A stretch of DNA of 64,000 nucleotides from Argentina anserina. Its lineage: Eukaryota; Streptophyta; Magnoliopsida; Rosales; Rosaceae. The position numbers and the translations under genes were made by a program. The notes under the pieces were generated by a model. The model was not told the DNA's origin, ran no database searches, and saw only the letters and a list, made by a program, of their open reading frames with translations. Numbering within the stretch: position 1 is the first letter of the stretch; every line of letters begins with the position of its first letter. Where the stretch lies: NCBI RefSeq assembly GCF_933775445.1, contig NC_065874.1:25428501-25492500 (forward strand), written 5' to 3'. Shown here piece by piece: positions 1-11,900 of the stretch.

Positions 1-1220
1 TTTGTCGACCCGGTCTAAAACATATGTTGCATCAATCCACCTCCAATCCGACCACCCCTCTGTTGACACTACACCGCCACCACCACCACTGGCCTCCCCA
101 TTAGCATGCATCCATTGGAAAGCGGCTTCGTCCATCACGACTCCCCTCCGACAACCGAAAAGGAGAAGTGCTAGATTCGAATGCAAATCATTATCACACC
201 ATCCACCAATCCACTTGGCCCAGCCAGACAAACGTCGATCTACTTCGGCAATTCACTTAGCTCAATTTATCAGCCATGGATAGTCACCCAACACTGCCCC
301 GACCTCCTTTCCCTCAAACCTCTCACTAGAACCAAACCCCCACCATGACACAGCCATGCTCATCGACCGAGAAATAGATAAACCAATAGTAGCCCCCAGC
401 CTGAGATCTTGGACTTGAGGTACGCCTACGAAACAGGACACCCGTCCAACCACACTTGTCATACGCCGGCTAGGCCAAAATCCATCCCCGACATCGGGGC
501 GTAGCCGGATAGGGACAAGGGCAGAAGGCGGCGTTCTCTCTTCTTAGGTTTTTCTCTCTATCGTGGGATGGATGTTAATCCAAATTAATTATGCATGAAG
601 TATGATATCTCAATGGTCAGCCATGTAAATGACGCGAGTCCATTAGATTGATTCATTGATACGAATATTAGTCTAGCGGGAGGTGTCCGAAAACACCTTA
701 AATTACGGTGCATGCACAATGAAATGCATCAACAACTCCCGTACAAGTGAATTATCTCCAGTAAGCATCCTAGATTGCCTCGAGACAGCGTGTCATCTCA
801 ATTACTACATAATCTACATTAGACACTTCCAACATGAGCACAAGCTTGAGGCCTTCCTCGATTGGCAACTAGTTCTATGTGCTTCACTAAGGCACAAGAG
901 GGATGCACCTATATATATGCATGTTTCTTCCTTTAATAAACGACCCTCACCACCATGAGGTACACTTGCAATAAAAGCTGTCAACAACATTAAGTTTCCA
1001 AATAATCATCATCATTTTTGCATTCAGTTTCTTGCTAATTAAGATGAAGTGCATGATCAATATTCATTTGTGACGCCTGGCTATAAAGCTAGCAGACATG
1101 TAAGTCATGGATCTCACATCGTTCGGGAGAGAGTAGAAGTTGTGCTTATATGAGCAGTGTCAGCTTCTCATAGTGAGGATGCGTAAGTGCTACATCAATA
1201 AAAAAAAATCATGTGTGCCA
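1..1220. other. Left flank, no recognisable gene
   Basis: Short open frames occur on both strands (for example 2-283 plus and 262-462 minus), but none shows a domain I recognise, a splice pattern or a good codon context. A GC-richer patch around 470-540 contains a small inverted repeat (CCCCGACATCGGGG). I see no transposon ends before position 1221. It could be decayed retroelement or promoter sequence. Confidence 0.4.
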
Positions 1221-1229
1221 CACTACACC

Positions 1230-2110
1230 AAAAATGCAACAGATAACAGACAAAAACCTTTATATGATATCAGTCGGAACCGTTGTGTATCAAACTATTA
1301 TCTAATGAAAATAATCAGATAACAATGAAAATATCATTGTGTGACTAGATATACAGACAATGTTTTTAAAACAATGTTGTAACAAAACTCGGTAGATGCC
1401 TATGTGTTGCACATGCAGGATATGCCATGCGCGACATTGCCACAACAAAGCTAAATGGAATCACCATTGTGTGATTTTTATTTGAACAACGAGTATACAA
1501 GAAACTACCATTGTGTAACCGAGAATTTCATAGCTTCACACAACTAATGTAAAGGAAGGTTTGTCAAGTTTTCTTTTGGTGTTGGTATCTCAGCAATTTC
1601 AAATTGGTTGTGTGAAGTTACCATTACACAATGATATTTCTTCATATAGCCATTGTGCGAAGCTTCATTACACAATGGTGTTTTTTTCTCACTTGTTGTG
1701 CAATTCAAAATGACACAAGATTATTTCTCTTACCGTTATGCAATGGTAAATCATACACAACTAATTATTCACTTACTCGTTGTACAATTGAAAATCACAC
1801 AATGATAATTCTTTACACGAGTTGTCTGAAGCAATTCAATTCTGAACCACACAATGGCAATTCCTCAAACATTAGTTGTGCAAAACTATGCAATTTCATA
1901 TCATACAATGCTCATATTGTTAGGACTCATTGTGCAATTCCACATCACACAATGCTTAAATTATTCACTCGTTTTGCAATTCAAAATCACACAGTGTTGA
2001 TATTACTCACTCATTGTGCAACTCAAAATCACACAATGATGATTTCTCAAACATTTGTTGTGTGAAGCTATGCAACTCGCAATTACACAATGGCAATTCC
2101 TTGCATACTC
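1230..2110. repeat. CACTA subterminal repeats (CACAATG / CATTGTG)
   Basis: The heptamer CACAATG and its complement CATTGTG recur many times in both orientations, often as ATCACACAATG or CATTGTGTGA, starting next to the terminal repeat at 1221. Clustered inverted and direct short motifs just inside the end are where CACTA DNA-binding proteins (TNPA/TNP1 type) are known to bind. The 144-codon open frame at 1631-2065 lies within this repeat and is not considered a gene. Confidence 0.8.
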
Positions 2111-2667
2111 GTTGTGCCAATACCAGAACTTTCAATCTCCAAACCTAAATTTTCACATGCAAAAATAGATGACAAAGCATTGAGTGATTACCAACATAAT
2201 TAGCCTACATTTACTGATTCTAGCCTACATTGAGTGACAAAACACATGGTCTATCCATTTCACCTAATAAGCATCATCAACATAATTAGCCTACATTTAC
2301 TGATTCTAGTACATGCCCATCTATGGGCAAGAGAAACAGAAAAAGCTGATACACCTACTTATATATATTGTTTTAAAAATATACCACATGCTGCAAGAGT
2401 GCATGAGATATAATGTATCAGCATAGAAACATATAAAATAAGCCTTTGTTCAATGCGAAATTATCCAATCATGTATTTGGTGAACATAAACTTTGCCCAT
2501 TCATTTCGCACTTCATCAATATCACTTCGGCTATAATTGCAGTTCCTTTCAACAGACCACTGGAATCATTGTACATCAATGCATACACCTCATACAAACA
2601 TTCAATTTGCTAAAACAAAGTGATAAGGAACCAAGAAAAATAGTAAAACAGATGGGTACACTTATAC

Positions 2668-2957
2668 CTTGGTAGCAAACACTGACATGTCTTTGTACTC
2701 AATGATGTCTCTCATATATCTCATGACAAAGTACCCGCACTGCAATGTCCCTATAGGTTGTGGAGGAATTCCTTGAAACTAAAAGTTCATTCTACTAAGT
2801 CACGAGAACAAGGAGATATTATATCGTGTTCATATTCGCAACTATAAAAGTTTAATCTACTTGAGTTGAATGAAGTACTCACACTCAAAACTTCTCGATG
2901 GACTTTACGCTCGCTGTCCCCAATCTTTGCTATATAATACATGTCCATTGCACTAGA
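2668..2957 (-). pseudogene. Ulp1-like (C48) cysteine protease fragment in the CACTA element
   Basis: Two minus-strand exons are visible. Exon 2957-2883 reads SSAMDMYYIAKIGDSERKVH and on; exon 2778-2668 reads FQGIPPQPIGTLQCGYFVMR followed by YMRDII. Both are in phase 0 and flanked by AG acceptor and GT donor sites. The Q-x-x-x-x-x-Q-C-G-Y-F-V-M-R block matches the C-terminal part of Ulp1/SENP-type cysteine proteases, where the Cys is the nucleophile. Ulp1-like domains are known passengers of plant CACTA and Mutator elements. The catalytic His/Asp region was not found upstream, so this is the end of a larger, probably broken gene. Confidence 0.65.
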
Positions 2958-3474
2958 CTACAACAATAATAATAAGCATTTTCATTCATATCAGAGAATT
3001 TTCATTCACACCAGAGATTAACATTTTCATGCATTATGCTAGAAAATAAGAAAGGTTCAGTTTGAAGGGGTCAAACTAAGTTAGAAATGTTGGAATGAAA
3101 CAGATGGAAAGAAATCTAAAGAGCAACAATACATTGAAATCTAGAGATAAATAGGAAACTCTAGAGTTAAGGAGAAAGTACATTAATTCTAACAAGAAAA
3201 TGCAAAATTAATCTCCTGAACCATATGACAAACAAGCTTGAGCAAGAGCAACTTCCACGAGCTTCTAACTAAATCAATTTGGCACAAACACAAAACCAAC
3301 ATAAAACAGCATGTCAAAGCCATAAAACCAATAATTTATGAACTTAATTGTTCACAATTTTCACCCAATCTGTAGAGGGAGATAATTTTATGGGATCCAT
3401 ATAATAGGCCTTACCTTGTTCCATGTTAATAGCAGTCAATACCCAATGATCACTACGCATATATATATATGTAT

Positions 3475-3904
3475 ACAGTCTCTATCCAGAGTGAAGCTTC
3501 ACTCTGAAATTACAGAGTGAAGCTTCACTCTGAAATTACAGAGTGAAGTTCCAATTTTGGCACACTTTTCGGTCAAATTTTTTCACCATAAGCGATTCAA
3601 TATTTAGGTATGCTATTCAAGATCATCTCTACAAAGTTTCATCCAATTTGACAATGGTTTGAGCTTTTAAAATTGAGATTTACACGAACGGTTCACGTTG
3701 AACAGTTTCAATTCATTCATTGATTTAATCTAATTTCAATACCTTAACGATGTCCGAATTAGATGAAATGTGTTAGAGATGATCTTGAATAGCATATTTA
3801 AATATTGAATTGCTTATGGTGAACAAATTTGACCGAAAATTGTGCCAAAATTGGAACTTCACTCCATAATTTCATAGTGAAGCTTCACTCTGGATAGGGA
3901 CTGT
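3475..3904. mobile_element. Foldback MITE with very long inverted repeats
   Basis: The first roughly 170 bp (ACAGTCTCTATCCAGAGTGA onward) reappear as a near-perfect reverse complement at the right end (to ACTGT at 3904), leaving a short spacer. Near the left end a block containing GAGTGAAGCTTCACTCTG is duplicated in tandem and is itself palindromic. The flanks are TA dinucleotide runs, so a target duplication cannot be defined and the superfamily stays open. It sits inside the CACTA remnant, so it inserted later or was carried along. Confidence 0.75.
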
Positions 3905-4139
3905 ATATATATATATATATACACAACCTTGGAGGTGTGTCTTCAATAGTGATTTCGGTGGAGATGTAATTGCTATATGGGGGAGGATGGATTGTTGTTT
4001 TGATGAAGGATGTTTGAGGTAGTATTTTGGTAGAGTTTTGGCTCTTGAATGCAAATGAGAAGTGATGATATTTGAAAGGTGAAGCCATGTATATATAGAG
4101 GAAAGATGGAGGGTTTGAAATTGCTTCTTTCTTCCTATA

Positions 4140-4281
4140 ATAATCTCATGCTTTAATCCCTTAAATCATGGAAAGTTTTATTCCCTAAAACATGCCATGC
4201 TTTAATCTCTAAAACATGACATGTTTTATATCATAAAACATGTCATGTTTTATTTCCTAAAACATGCCATGTTTTATGCCT
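4140..4281. repeat. Tandem AAACATGNCATGTTTTAT repeats
   Basis: Units resembling AAAACATGCCATGTTTTAT and AAAACATGACATGTTTTATA follow one another about five times. Each unit contains the palindrome ACATG(N)CATGT, so the array can form hairpins. It lies in non-coding CACTA sequence. No function is evident. Confidence 0.6.
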
Positions 4282-4599
4282 TTAATGATCATCTTCTATT
4301 TAATTGTTGCATGACTTGGATCCATCTTTTTTTCTTTAATTATCTCTTCAATCCAATCTGAAAATAAGAAAATAAAATCATAAGTAAGAGATAATTAGTT
4401 TCAAAACCTAACAAAGATTCCTAGTCAAACTAGGACTCTAAACCAATTATGCGTTTTAACTCATGTAAGTACAAAAATGCATCCAATACCGCTCAAGACT
4501 CTTACTACGACTCAATGACTCAATAGTACAACAATAAGAGCTAAGCAAAGTACAAATTGAGGTAAAAACAAGTTAAGAATGTCGCACAAAGTGCTCATA

Positions 4600-5535
4600 T
4601 CAATCACTAGCTGCTTGAGGTGTTACATCAATCAAATAAACCCCACTACTTTGTCTAGTCATTAGATCATCAGCAGCCTTAGTGTTAAATTGCACTCCCC
4701 CAATTCTGTAGCCACTAAACTTTACAATTTCATTGCTTGGTTTATTATCCAGCCACTTAACGATCTCAAGGATGTCACAACCTTCTTCTACAAGCTGAGA
4801 TCCGACCTGCCATATATAAAACAAGGCTCTAAAAATCGCCGCCTAGGTCTTTTTTTTAAGTTCTGGATTGGAGTTTGATTCGGATACATAAGAAGTACTT
4901 GAAGGATATGGAGAAGAAGAATTTGATGAGCTCCGAGGAATAGGCTTGCAAGAATCAATTCCCGTTGTTTGAATTGTTTTTTTTATTTTCCAAAGGGTTG
5001 GTGAATTGTGTTTCTTATTATTGATTTTCCTAAGTTCATTGTTGTTGAATTGTATTTCTTTTTTTTTCCTAAGAGGCTAAGATCATTAGATCAATATTGT
5101 TGAACAATTCTAAGGATTAAAGATTAAGAACATATGTATTTTTGTATTCTAGACATTATATATTTTTTACATTAATTTCATGCATTATATTCTTATTTTA
5201 ATTGTATTTATATAATTATTTGTTATTAAAAATTTAAATATATATAAAAATACAAATCTGATTAATCTCCGATTAATCCTCTGGGCGCTGGTTTTTAGCT
5301 TTCCGCCCGATTAACGCCTAACGTTTTTTATAACCTTGATATAAAGTTAAAGTTTATATTAATAATGTCAAAATTATTAAACTGAAACATCTAGCAGTCA
5401 CTTCAAGTACAAGTAAATTGATATTACTTACCCGTTCTTGTAACCAATCAGCAATGTATCATTTTGCTTATCCGTCAGCCACCTTTTGTTATTTTTCCAT
5501 CTCGGAAACTTCCTCTTCAAATGATCCATGTGTTC
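4600..5535 (-). pseudogene. TNP2-associated DUF4216-type region, split by an insertion
   Basis: Minus-strand 5535-5440 encodes a segment like MDHLKRKFPRWKNN followed by KRWLTDKQND. Minus-strand 4821-4600 continues with VKWLDNKPSN and VKFSGYRIGGVQFNTKA. In plant CACTA elements these blocks follow the TNP2/DUF4218 domains and precede or form DUF4216. A hAT-like element (4822-5338) separates the two parts, and the remaining frame is short. A non-functional remnant. Confidence 0.6.
4822..5338. mobile_element. Non-autonomous hAT-like element
   Basis: The ends are imperfect inverted repeats: CAAGGCTCTAAAAATCG at left and, reverse complemented, CAAGGTTATAAAAAACG at right. They are flanked by ATATAAAA (4814-4821) and ATATAAAG (5339-5346), an 8-bp target duplication with one mismatch, as expected for hAT. 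The 517-bp body has no transposase. The insertion interrupts the DUF4216-type coding segment. Confidence 0.65.
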
Positions 5536-5665
5536 CCTACATTAATAATAATCCATGTGTTCCCTACATTAATAATAATAATTCTAAGTAATAGTATATA
5601 TCAACTGCAAACAATAATAGTTTAAAGACTAATAGTAATGAAGACATTGACTCACATAAAATATT

Positions 5666-8325
5666 TTATGAATTCCTCGTTGTTTTGGAGCACACAAAGA
5701 TGAGCGTCATGAAGGTCCTTTCCAAATATAGAGACAACAGTAGCCCCTGAGGTAGGTTTGTCCTCTTTGTCAGGGGCTGCTGGGATGCCAACAATCTTGC
5801 CGTCAAAGAAAATTCAGCAGCAAACTCTACAGCCTCTTCGGCAACATATTGTTCAACAATGTAGCTTTCTGGTTGAGCTTTGTTTTTAACATACCCCTTG
5901 CATACCTTCATGTATCTCTCAAATGGATACAACCATCGAAAACAAACTGGGCCACAAATTTCAACTTCTCTAACTAAGTGATTCTGATAAAGATTGGACT
6001 TTAATTGCATATCTTCTTCCTCCTTTGAATTAGGGAGGCAACTCTCTCTCTCTCTCTCTCTCTCTTATCTCATTGGAAGCCTTCTTTGAATTAGGGAGGA
6101 AACCTTCTTTGAATTAGGAATGCAACTTTCTTTGAATCCCTCGTACTTCATTTGCTGCACCTTCATTTCCTCTCCTGTTTTTCAGCTGTGCATTATCCTT
6201 CAATGACTCTTTCATGCCTTGATTCTTCATTTAATTCTCCTTGATTATCTCCAAGGGTAGCACGAAATAAGACTCCTTAATTCTAGCTACATTATCTTTT
6301 CTTTAAAATCTGAAAATAAGAAAAGAAATGAATAAAGATAAGATAATACATTAAGATAAACTTGTCCTAATCTAGATAATTGTTCTCTTAAAAAGACACA
6401 TATGAAATAAATAAGCTCATTTAGATTAGGAAAGTTTCTATTTCACAATAGGGAACTTGCTCAAATAAGTAAGTTACTAGAATATGAAAGTTCAATTAGG
6501 AAACTTACGAAATAAGAGTTTCGGTTCAAGTAGGAATTTCTCAATTAGTACATTTCCTAGCCCAACAAGGACTACCAATGTAAATATGATTCTTAACATA
6601 TCACAATTGTTACAGAAACGTCAAACGTCGAATAATGAAGACTCCTAATTCTACTAGGTTTTCTAGTTCAACGGGGAATCCTACTCTAAATAGGACTCTC
6701 GACAATTTCTATATTTTCAACCTATTTTAGCACCAAAATGAAACCAACGCCATCCTAGACTCCTAACTCGACTCAATGACTCAACATTACAACAATAACG
6801 ACTAAGAAAAGTACAAATGGAGGTACAACATGTTAAGAACGTCGCACAAAGAGCTCCTATTAGTGGACTGGTAAATAGACACATATGTCAAAGAAAGACG
6901 GAGGGAAATACTTCTCAAGCTCGCACAAAGTCAAAACCAAGTCACTTTGGATTCTTGGAAGGGTTTCATGATCTATCGCTTTAATGCATATATCACTAAA
7001 GAAGAAGCAAAGCCTCATTATTGCAACTCTCACTGGCTTTTCTAACACACCTCGAATTGCAATAGGGAGTAGTTGTTGCATTAAAACATGACAAACATGC
7101 GATTTAAGTCCACTCAAAGAAAAAGTATCCATCGATTCCAGGTTCGATATATTTGATGAATAATTAGCTGGAACCTTCATGCCAAAAAAAAGAAGTACAA
7201 ACACATTTTTTCTCATCTATGGTCAAGTTCCAACTTGCTAATAGTAAGCGTTTGCTTTTGGGACCATCTAAATTAGGATGCAAACCAAATATGATCTTCA
7301 TTTCCACCAGTTCTAACCTAGCTTTAATTCCATCATTCGTCTTACTAGAAATATTCAGCAATGTCCCTATTAAAGCCTCACACACATTTTTTTCGATGTG
7401 CATGACATCAAGGCAGTGCCTAACAAGGAGATACTGCCAATATTCAAGCTGAAGGAAGACAAATTTCTTTTCCAAAACAGGGCCTAGTTTCATCTTCAGC
7501 ACCCTTATAAGGTGGAGGGAGATATTTCTTCCCAAAAGGCCAAGGTGAAACATCAGTGTCCAGCCTCCTTAACAATTCTTCTCTAGTCAGCCGCACCAGA
7601 GCTGGTCCATGTTCCAGTGGCCATTAAAAGCAGCCCTTAGCCTCCGATAACGGTGGTGTCTCCCTAAAAAATCTCCGGTTACCGATGCACCCCATCTTCC
7701 CTCCATGAACTAGATGTTTTGGTCTTGTTTTGTCAAGACAAACTAGACATGCATTATAACCTCTAGTTATGCTACCCGAAAGGTTACCAAATGCTAGAAA
7801 GTCATTAATTGTCCAAATCAGGACAGCCCTAAGAGTGAAGGTTTCATTTTAAATGCAATCATAAACCCCATGCAATCCTTCCCATAAAAGCTTTAAATCA
7901 TCTATCAAGGGTTGAAGGAAAACATCTATGTCATATACTGGTTGCCGAGGGCCTGAAATTAATAAGCTTAGCATCATGTACTTCCTTTTCATTACCAACC
8001 ATGGAGGCAGGTTGTAGGCAACCAAGATGACATGCCAACTGCTATACTTGCTACTTAAGTTACTGTATGGGTTGAAACCATCTGAAGACAAAGCAAGTCG
8101 CAGGTTGCGTTGTTCATCCCCAAAAGCAAGCCATTTCTCATCTTCTGACTTCCATTGTACCACATCAGTAGGATGCCAAGTTAAGTTCTTAGCCGTTTCA
8201 GGTGATTGAAATATTCTTTTACACCTAGGAATAGGAGGAAAGTACCATAAAACCTTTGCATGCACTCCCTCCTTAATTTTTCTATTTTTGCAAACTTTCC
8301 ACCCTGAAAGTTTACACATATGACA
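5666..8325 (-). pseudogene. CACTA TNP2-type transposase remnant with DUF4218
   Basis: Reading the minus strand from 8325 downward, conserved TNP2 blocks appear in the usual order: LSCHMCKLSGWKV, WLAFGDEQRNLRLALSSDGF, YNLPPWLVMKRKYMMLSLLI, SGPRQPVYDIDVFLQPLIDD (8325-7849); then LDVMHIEKNVCEALIGTLLN (7553-7164); then DUF4218 blocks including LKSHVCHVLMQQLLPIAIRG (7216-6860) and CFRWLYPFERYMKVCKGYVK (6010-5666). TNP2 is the large DDE transposase of plant CACTA elements. The pieces lie in different frames with stops between them, and the N-terminal part is absent. This is a decayed copy. Confidence 0.85.
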
Positions 8326-8330
8326 TGAAA

Positions 8331-8834
8331 GCTCGTCGGTGGAGCTGGAGTAGTCAAATTTGGTGGTGTGGTGAAGGTTGGGTCCGACGTAGATCCAGAA
8401 GAGGGCGAAAAGAGAGAAAATCTCGGCGACCATGCTGTGGGGCCTGAATCAGGTGGGGTGGAGTCGAAGTCCCGTGGAGAAGCTGCGAGGCGATAGAGCT
8501 GAAGTCGTTGGATTTTTGCCACACCACGAGGTCGAGGTTAACCCAAAAGAGAGAGAGAGGGAGAGAAAGAGAGGGATAAAAAAAGTTTGACGAGTAGCAT
8601 AATGTAAATTTTGTCAAATTCTTGGGTAACGGTTTAATGCTTCTAAAAAAGTGACTAAATCTTAATTTTCAAACTGTTTTTGACTTTTTTTTCTAATTAG
8701 TCGTATATAAATTAGCCCGTTAACTTTGTAATTCGTTGAAACATCATCTACTTTTTAGCAAGTGGCAAAAACGCGCGACTCTCTCTCCCTTTTCCTTCGC
8801 CAAATCTTTCTCCCCGCCATTTCTTCCTCCGCAA

Positions 8835-8879
<45 letters not shown>

Positions 8880-8977
8880 GGCCTCCCCCCAAATCCCTGA
8901 ACCCCCAACCCACCCATTCATTCAATTCCTCCACACCACCCCAATCCAATCACATTCGCTTCTCTCACGCTCTCGAC
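8331..8977. other. Junction and upstream region of the ABCG gene
   Basis: Sequence from 8331 to about 8550 is GC-richer and open on the minus strand in several frames. It does not resemble TNP2, so it may be a captured or flanking gene fragment fused to the transposon remnant. From 8580 to 8760 it is AT-rich with no features. The stretch 8762-8977 is probably the 5' untranslated leader of the ABCG gene and includes a CT microsatellite. Confidence 0.45.
8839..8877 (+). repeat. CT microsatellite in the probable 5' leader of the ABCG gene
   Basis: About 19 uninterrupted CT units lie roughly 100 bp before the chosen start codon. Pyrimidine tracts of this kind are common in plant 5' untranslated leaders. 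An upstream in-frame ATG at 8762 would translate the repeat as Ser-Leu, which argues against using it as the start. Confidence 0.8.
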
Positions 8978-11900
8978 ATGGTCACCAGAGAGCACCTCTT
9001 TCTCTCTCTTAGGGTTCTCCTCCATCTCCTCGCCCTCAGCCTCGTCTGGCCGCCGCTTCTCCCTGTTTCCAGCGAGGACCTCGGCGGCGGCATCGGCGAC
9101 AATATCGGCGGCGGAGACGATGGAGGCGACGATAGCGGAGGAGGAGGAGGCGGCGATCCTTCCGCGTTCAGCGGCTACGCCACCAGTATGATCTTGGATT
9201 CATTCTCCAACGTCACGCCGATTCTCAAAATTGAGCTGCAGGATAAGTTTAGCTACTGCATCATTGACGTGTGAGTGCTTTGCTTTTCATTTTCGTTTAT
9301 ACTGATTTGATTTGAGTTGGAATCAATATGTGGTTTTTTATTTATTTATTTTAATTTTAGAGACGAGGATTGGAATGGAGCTTTCAATTTCTCAGACGAT
9401 TCAACCTTCATTTCCAACTGCGCCAAAAAATTGGGTACCTGCTCACTCTGTTGTTTTTTTCTTCTTCATTCTTACTTTTCGGAGAAACCGATTAGGTTGT
9501 GAAGAGTATATTCCACTCTACATTTTCGTATCGAATAATTATGTTACATTGACAGGTGAGAAAGACTTGAATTGGTTTTCTTTGTCGAAGGTAGATATAA
9601 AGCAGAGAAAACACTGATCGTATTGGATGCCAATTTTATTTTGTAAAACATATGGGCCAGTTTGTGTTACAGGGAATAGGAGATGTTAGCAATTCTGCAT
9701 TGTTGCGTGTAGTCGAGCACTAGGTTTGTTTGTGTTTTTTTTTTTGCTTGAATTGATGCCTTTTACAGGCTTATTACTGTTTTTTTACGTTGTTGGATAT
9801 TTGGAGTCATATTATATATTTCTTTATATTCTTAAATCGTTAAAAACAGTATTTTGGCATCGATTTATAAAGAACAAAGGGTCGAATTAGAGGTCATAGC
9901 AGTGCAAACCCCCCAATATGATAATTCCTCTTTTCTCTCTTTTTTATGTATCCTACTTGCAATAGTTCAACAGTATAGCTAGTTTCATCTGAATCCAGTT
10001 TCTGATGTTGTTGTAAGGTGGATCAATGGGAGAGATTATGCAGCGATTGTGTTCTTTTAAAGAACTATCGCTGTATGGTCAAAGCTTAACAGATCTCAAG
10101 GGAACCAGTAAATTGAAACCCAATAAGAACTGTAACCTGACTACTTGGAATCCTGGATGTGAACCTGGGTGGGCTTGTGGAACTGTTGAGAAAGTTGACG
10201 TGAAAAATAAAACATATGTCCCTAGCAGAACTGAAGCTTGTGCACCTTGTTGTGCGGGTTTTTTCTGCCCGCATGGTCTTACTTGCATGATCCGTAAGTC
10301 CTTGAAACCTGCTGAATAATTACCTATGACCCATCTGAACGTTTCTAATTTCTATCGAGATAACATGGTTCTTGACTGGTTGTTTATCCAATACTGAATT
10401 TGTTGCTTAGTATCGAGATATCGTTATTGCTTTGTTATCAAAGATAGCACATACAAGAGACCCTATTTGTTCATTGGACAATTTCCACCAAAGTGTTGAT
10501 AATCATTTATTATAGATTTGGAAATTATTCTGCAATTTCTTTTGGCAAAAATATATTGAAAAAAAATTCAAGTACAATAGAGGAGACAAGTTGTCCAGTG
10601 AGAATCCTAGCTGAAAGATGTGGACTGCTAACCAATATTACTGAAACACAACATTGTCCCAATTACTAAGAAATAGCACGTGAATATGTTTGAATTTTGA
10701 GGAAACTGATGCCCACTGTGATGTGGCAATAATTATATGATAAAATGAATTTTCATACGTTGATGCTTATATATGTCGTTCTTCATATATGCTTTTGTGC
10801 TCATTCATGTGTTCAATTGTTGCATATTGGAGAATAATATTACAGAAGCCTATCAAGTAGTCCTTGACATGGTTGGGTCTTTCTGACTCCTTTTTGTTTG
10901 CTAATTTTTCTGTGAAGCTTGCCCAAAAGGTGCTTACTGCCCACGTGGAGAGCTTAATAACAGTACTGGTGCATGCACACCGTGAGTTCATATTCTTTTT
11001 GGAGCTTTTGATCTTCCATCATTTGGTCTTCCTATCAAAATCTCTTTCTTATGGCATTCTTCTTATGCTTAGCATACATTAATATTTATCAGCAGAAATA
11101 TTCTACAGATATCGTTATCAGCTACCTCCAGGGAAGAACCATAGTTGCGGAGGAGCAGATAGGTGGGCTGATGTCATGAGTAGTAAAGCGATATTTTGTC
11201 CGGGTGGTTCGTACTGTCCGTCTAGCATCCAGAAAAGTCCTTGCAGTAGTGGGTATTGATAATTATCCCAAACTTCTACGACTTTGAATTTGTTGTGGTT
11301 TTTTCTTTCTTAGTTCAGTGTGCTTTTGCATTTTCAAAACCTGGGTTTTGTATTTTCCGGAGTTGTTTAATCAATCCATGGAGTCATCTACTCCCTTTAT
11401 TTATGGAATTTATAAATTTGTGAAGCTTCCTTTTTAAACCAAAATAATTAACATCTGTTGCTATCTATATTTATATTGATGATAAAGTTCCTGTACATCA
11501 TTGCAGACATTATTGCCGGCTGGGCTCCACATCTGAGGAAGGTACATTTTTCTTTGCACATATGTTTTTTCATCAGGAAAACCTTCATTTTACTTTGCCT
11601 TCTTGTTATTAAGAGATGGCCAGGACCTCAACTTTTGAAGTGACTTTAATTAGGGACATCTAATTATGAGATTTAAGTCCAAATGTGATTATAGTTGTAG
11701 ACATGGAAATATTGACTATATAAGAACACAGTTACTTCATAAGGAAAGCAGGCAAAACTATTATATCAGATATGTCAAAGAAGGCATCTTTCCTACTAGG
11801 GGTATAGGTTATTGTCGGCATCCATTTTGTATGATCCTCACCCTGCAGAATTCTATCTTCAACTTAATCATCTTGTGGAGTTGTGTCTTAGAAAGTCTTG

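Larger units (their letters stand above)
1221..8330 (-). mobile_element. CACTA (En/Spm) transposon remnant, truncated at its 5' end
   Basis: The left boundary begins CACTACACCAAAAATGCAAC, a typical CACTA terminal inverted repeat. It is followed by about 850 bp of short subterminal repeats. On the minus strand, in order, come pieces of a TNP2-type transposase (8325-5666), a DUF4216-like segment (5535-4600) and a Ulp1-like protease segment (2957-2668). I could not find the matching TGTAGTG end on the right. TNP2 homology stops abruptly near 8325 and runs into unrelated sequence, so the 5' part has been lost or replaced. The element also hosts a foldback MITE (3475-3904) and a hAT-like insertion (4822-5338). 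Stops and frameshifts show it is inactive. Confidence 0.8.

Noticed and set aside
262..462. Possible RNase H or LINE fragment at the window start
   Set aside because: Minus-strand translation showed no RNase H catalytic pattern; left unassigned.
1631..2065. 144-codon plus-strand frame
   Set aside because: Consists of CACTA subterminal CACAATG repeats.
8762..8977. Upstream in-frame extension of the ABCG protein
   Set aside because: It would translate a CT microsatellite as Ser-Leu repeats and place about 72 low-complexity residues before a good signal peptide; the start at 8978 is preferred.
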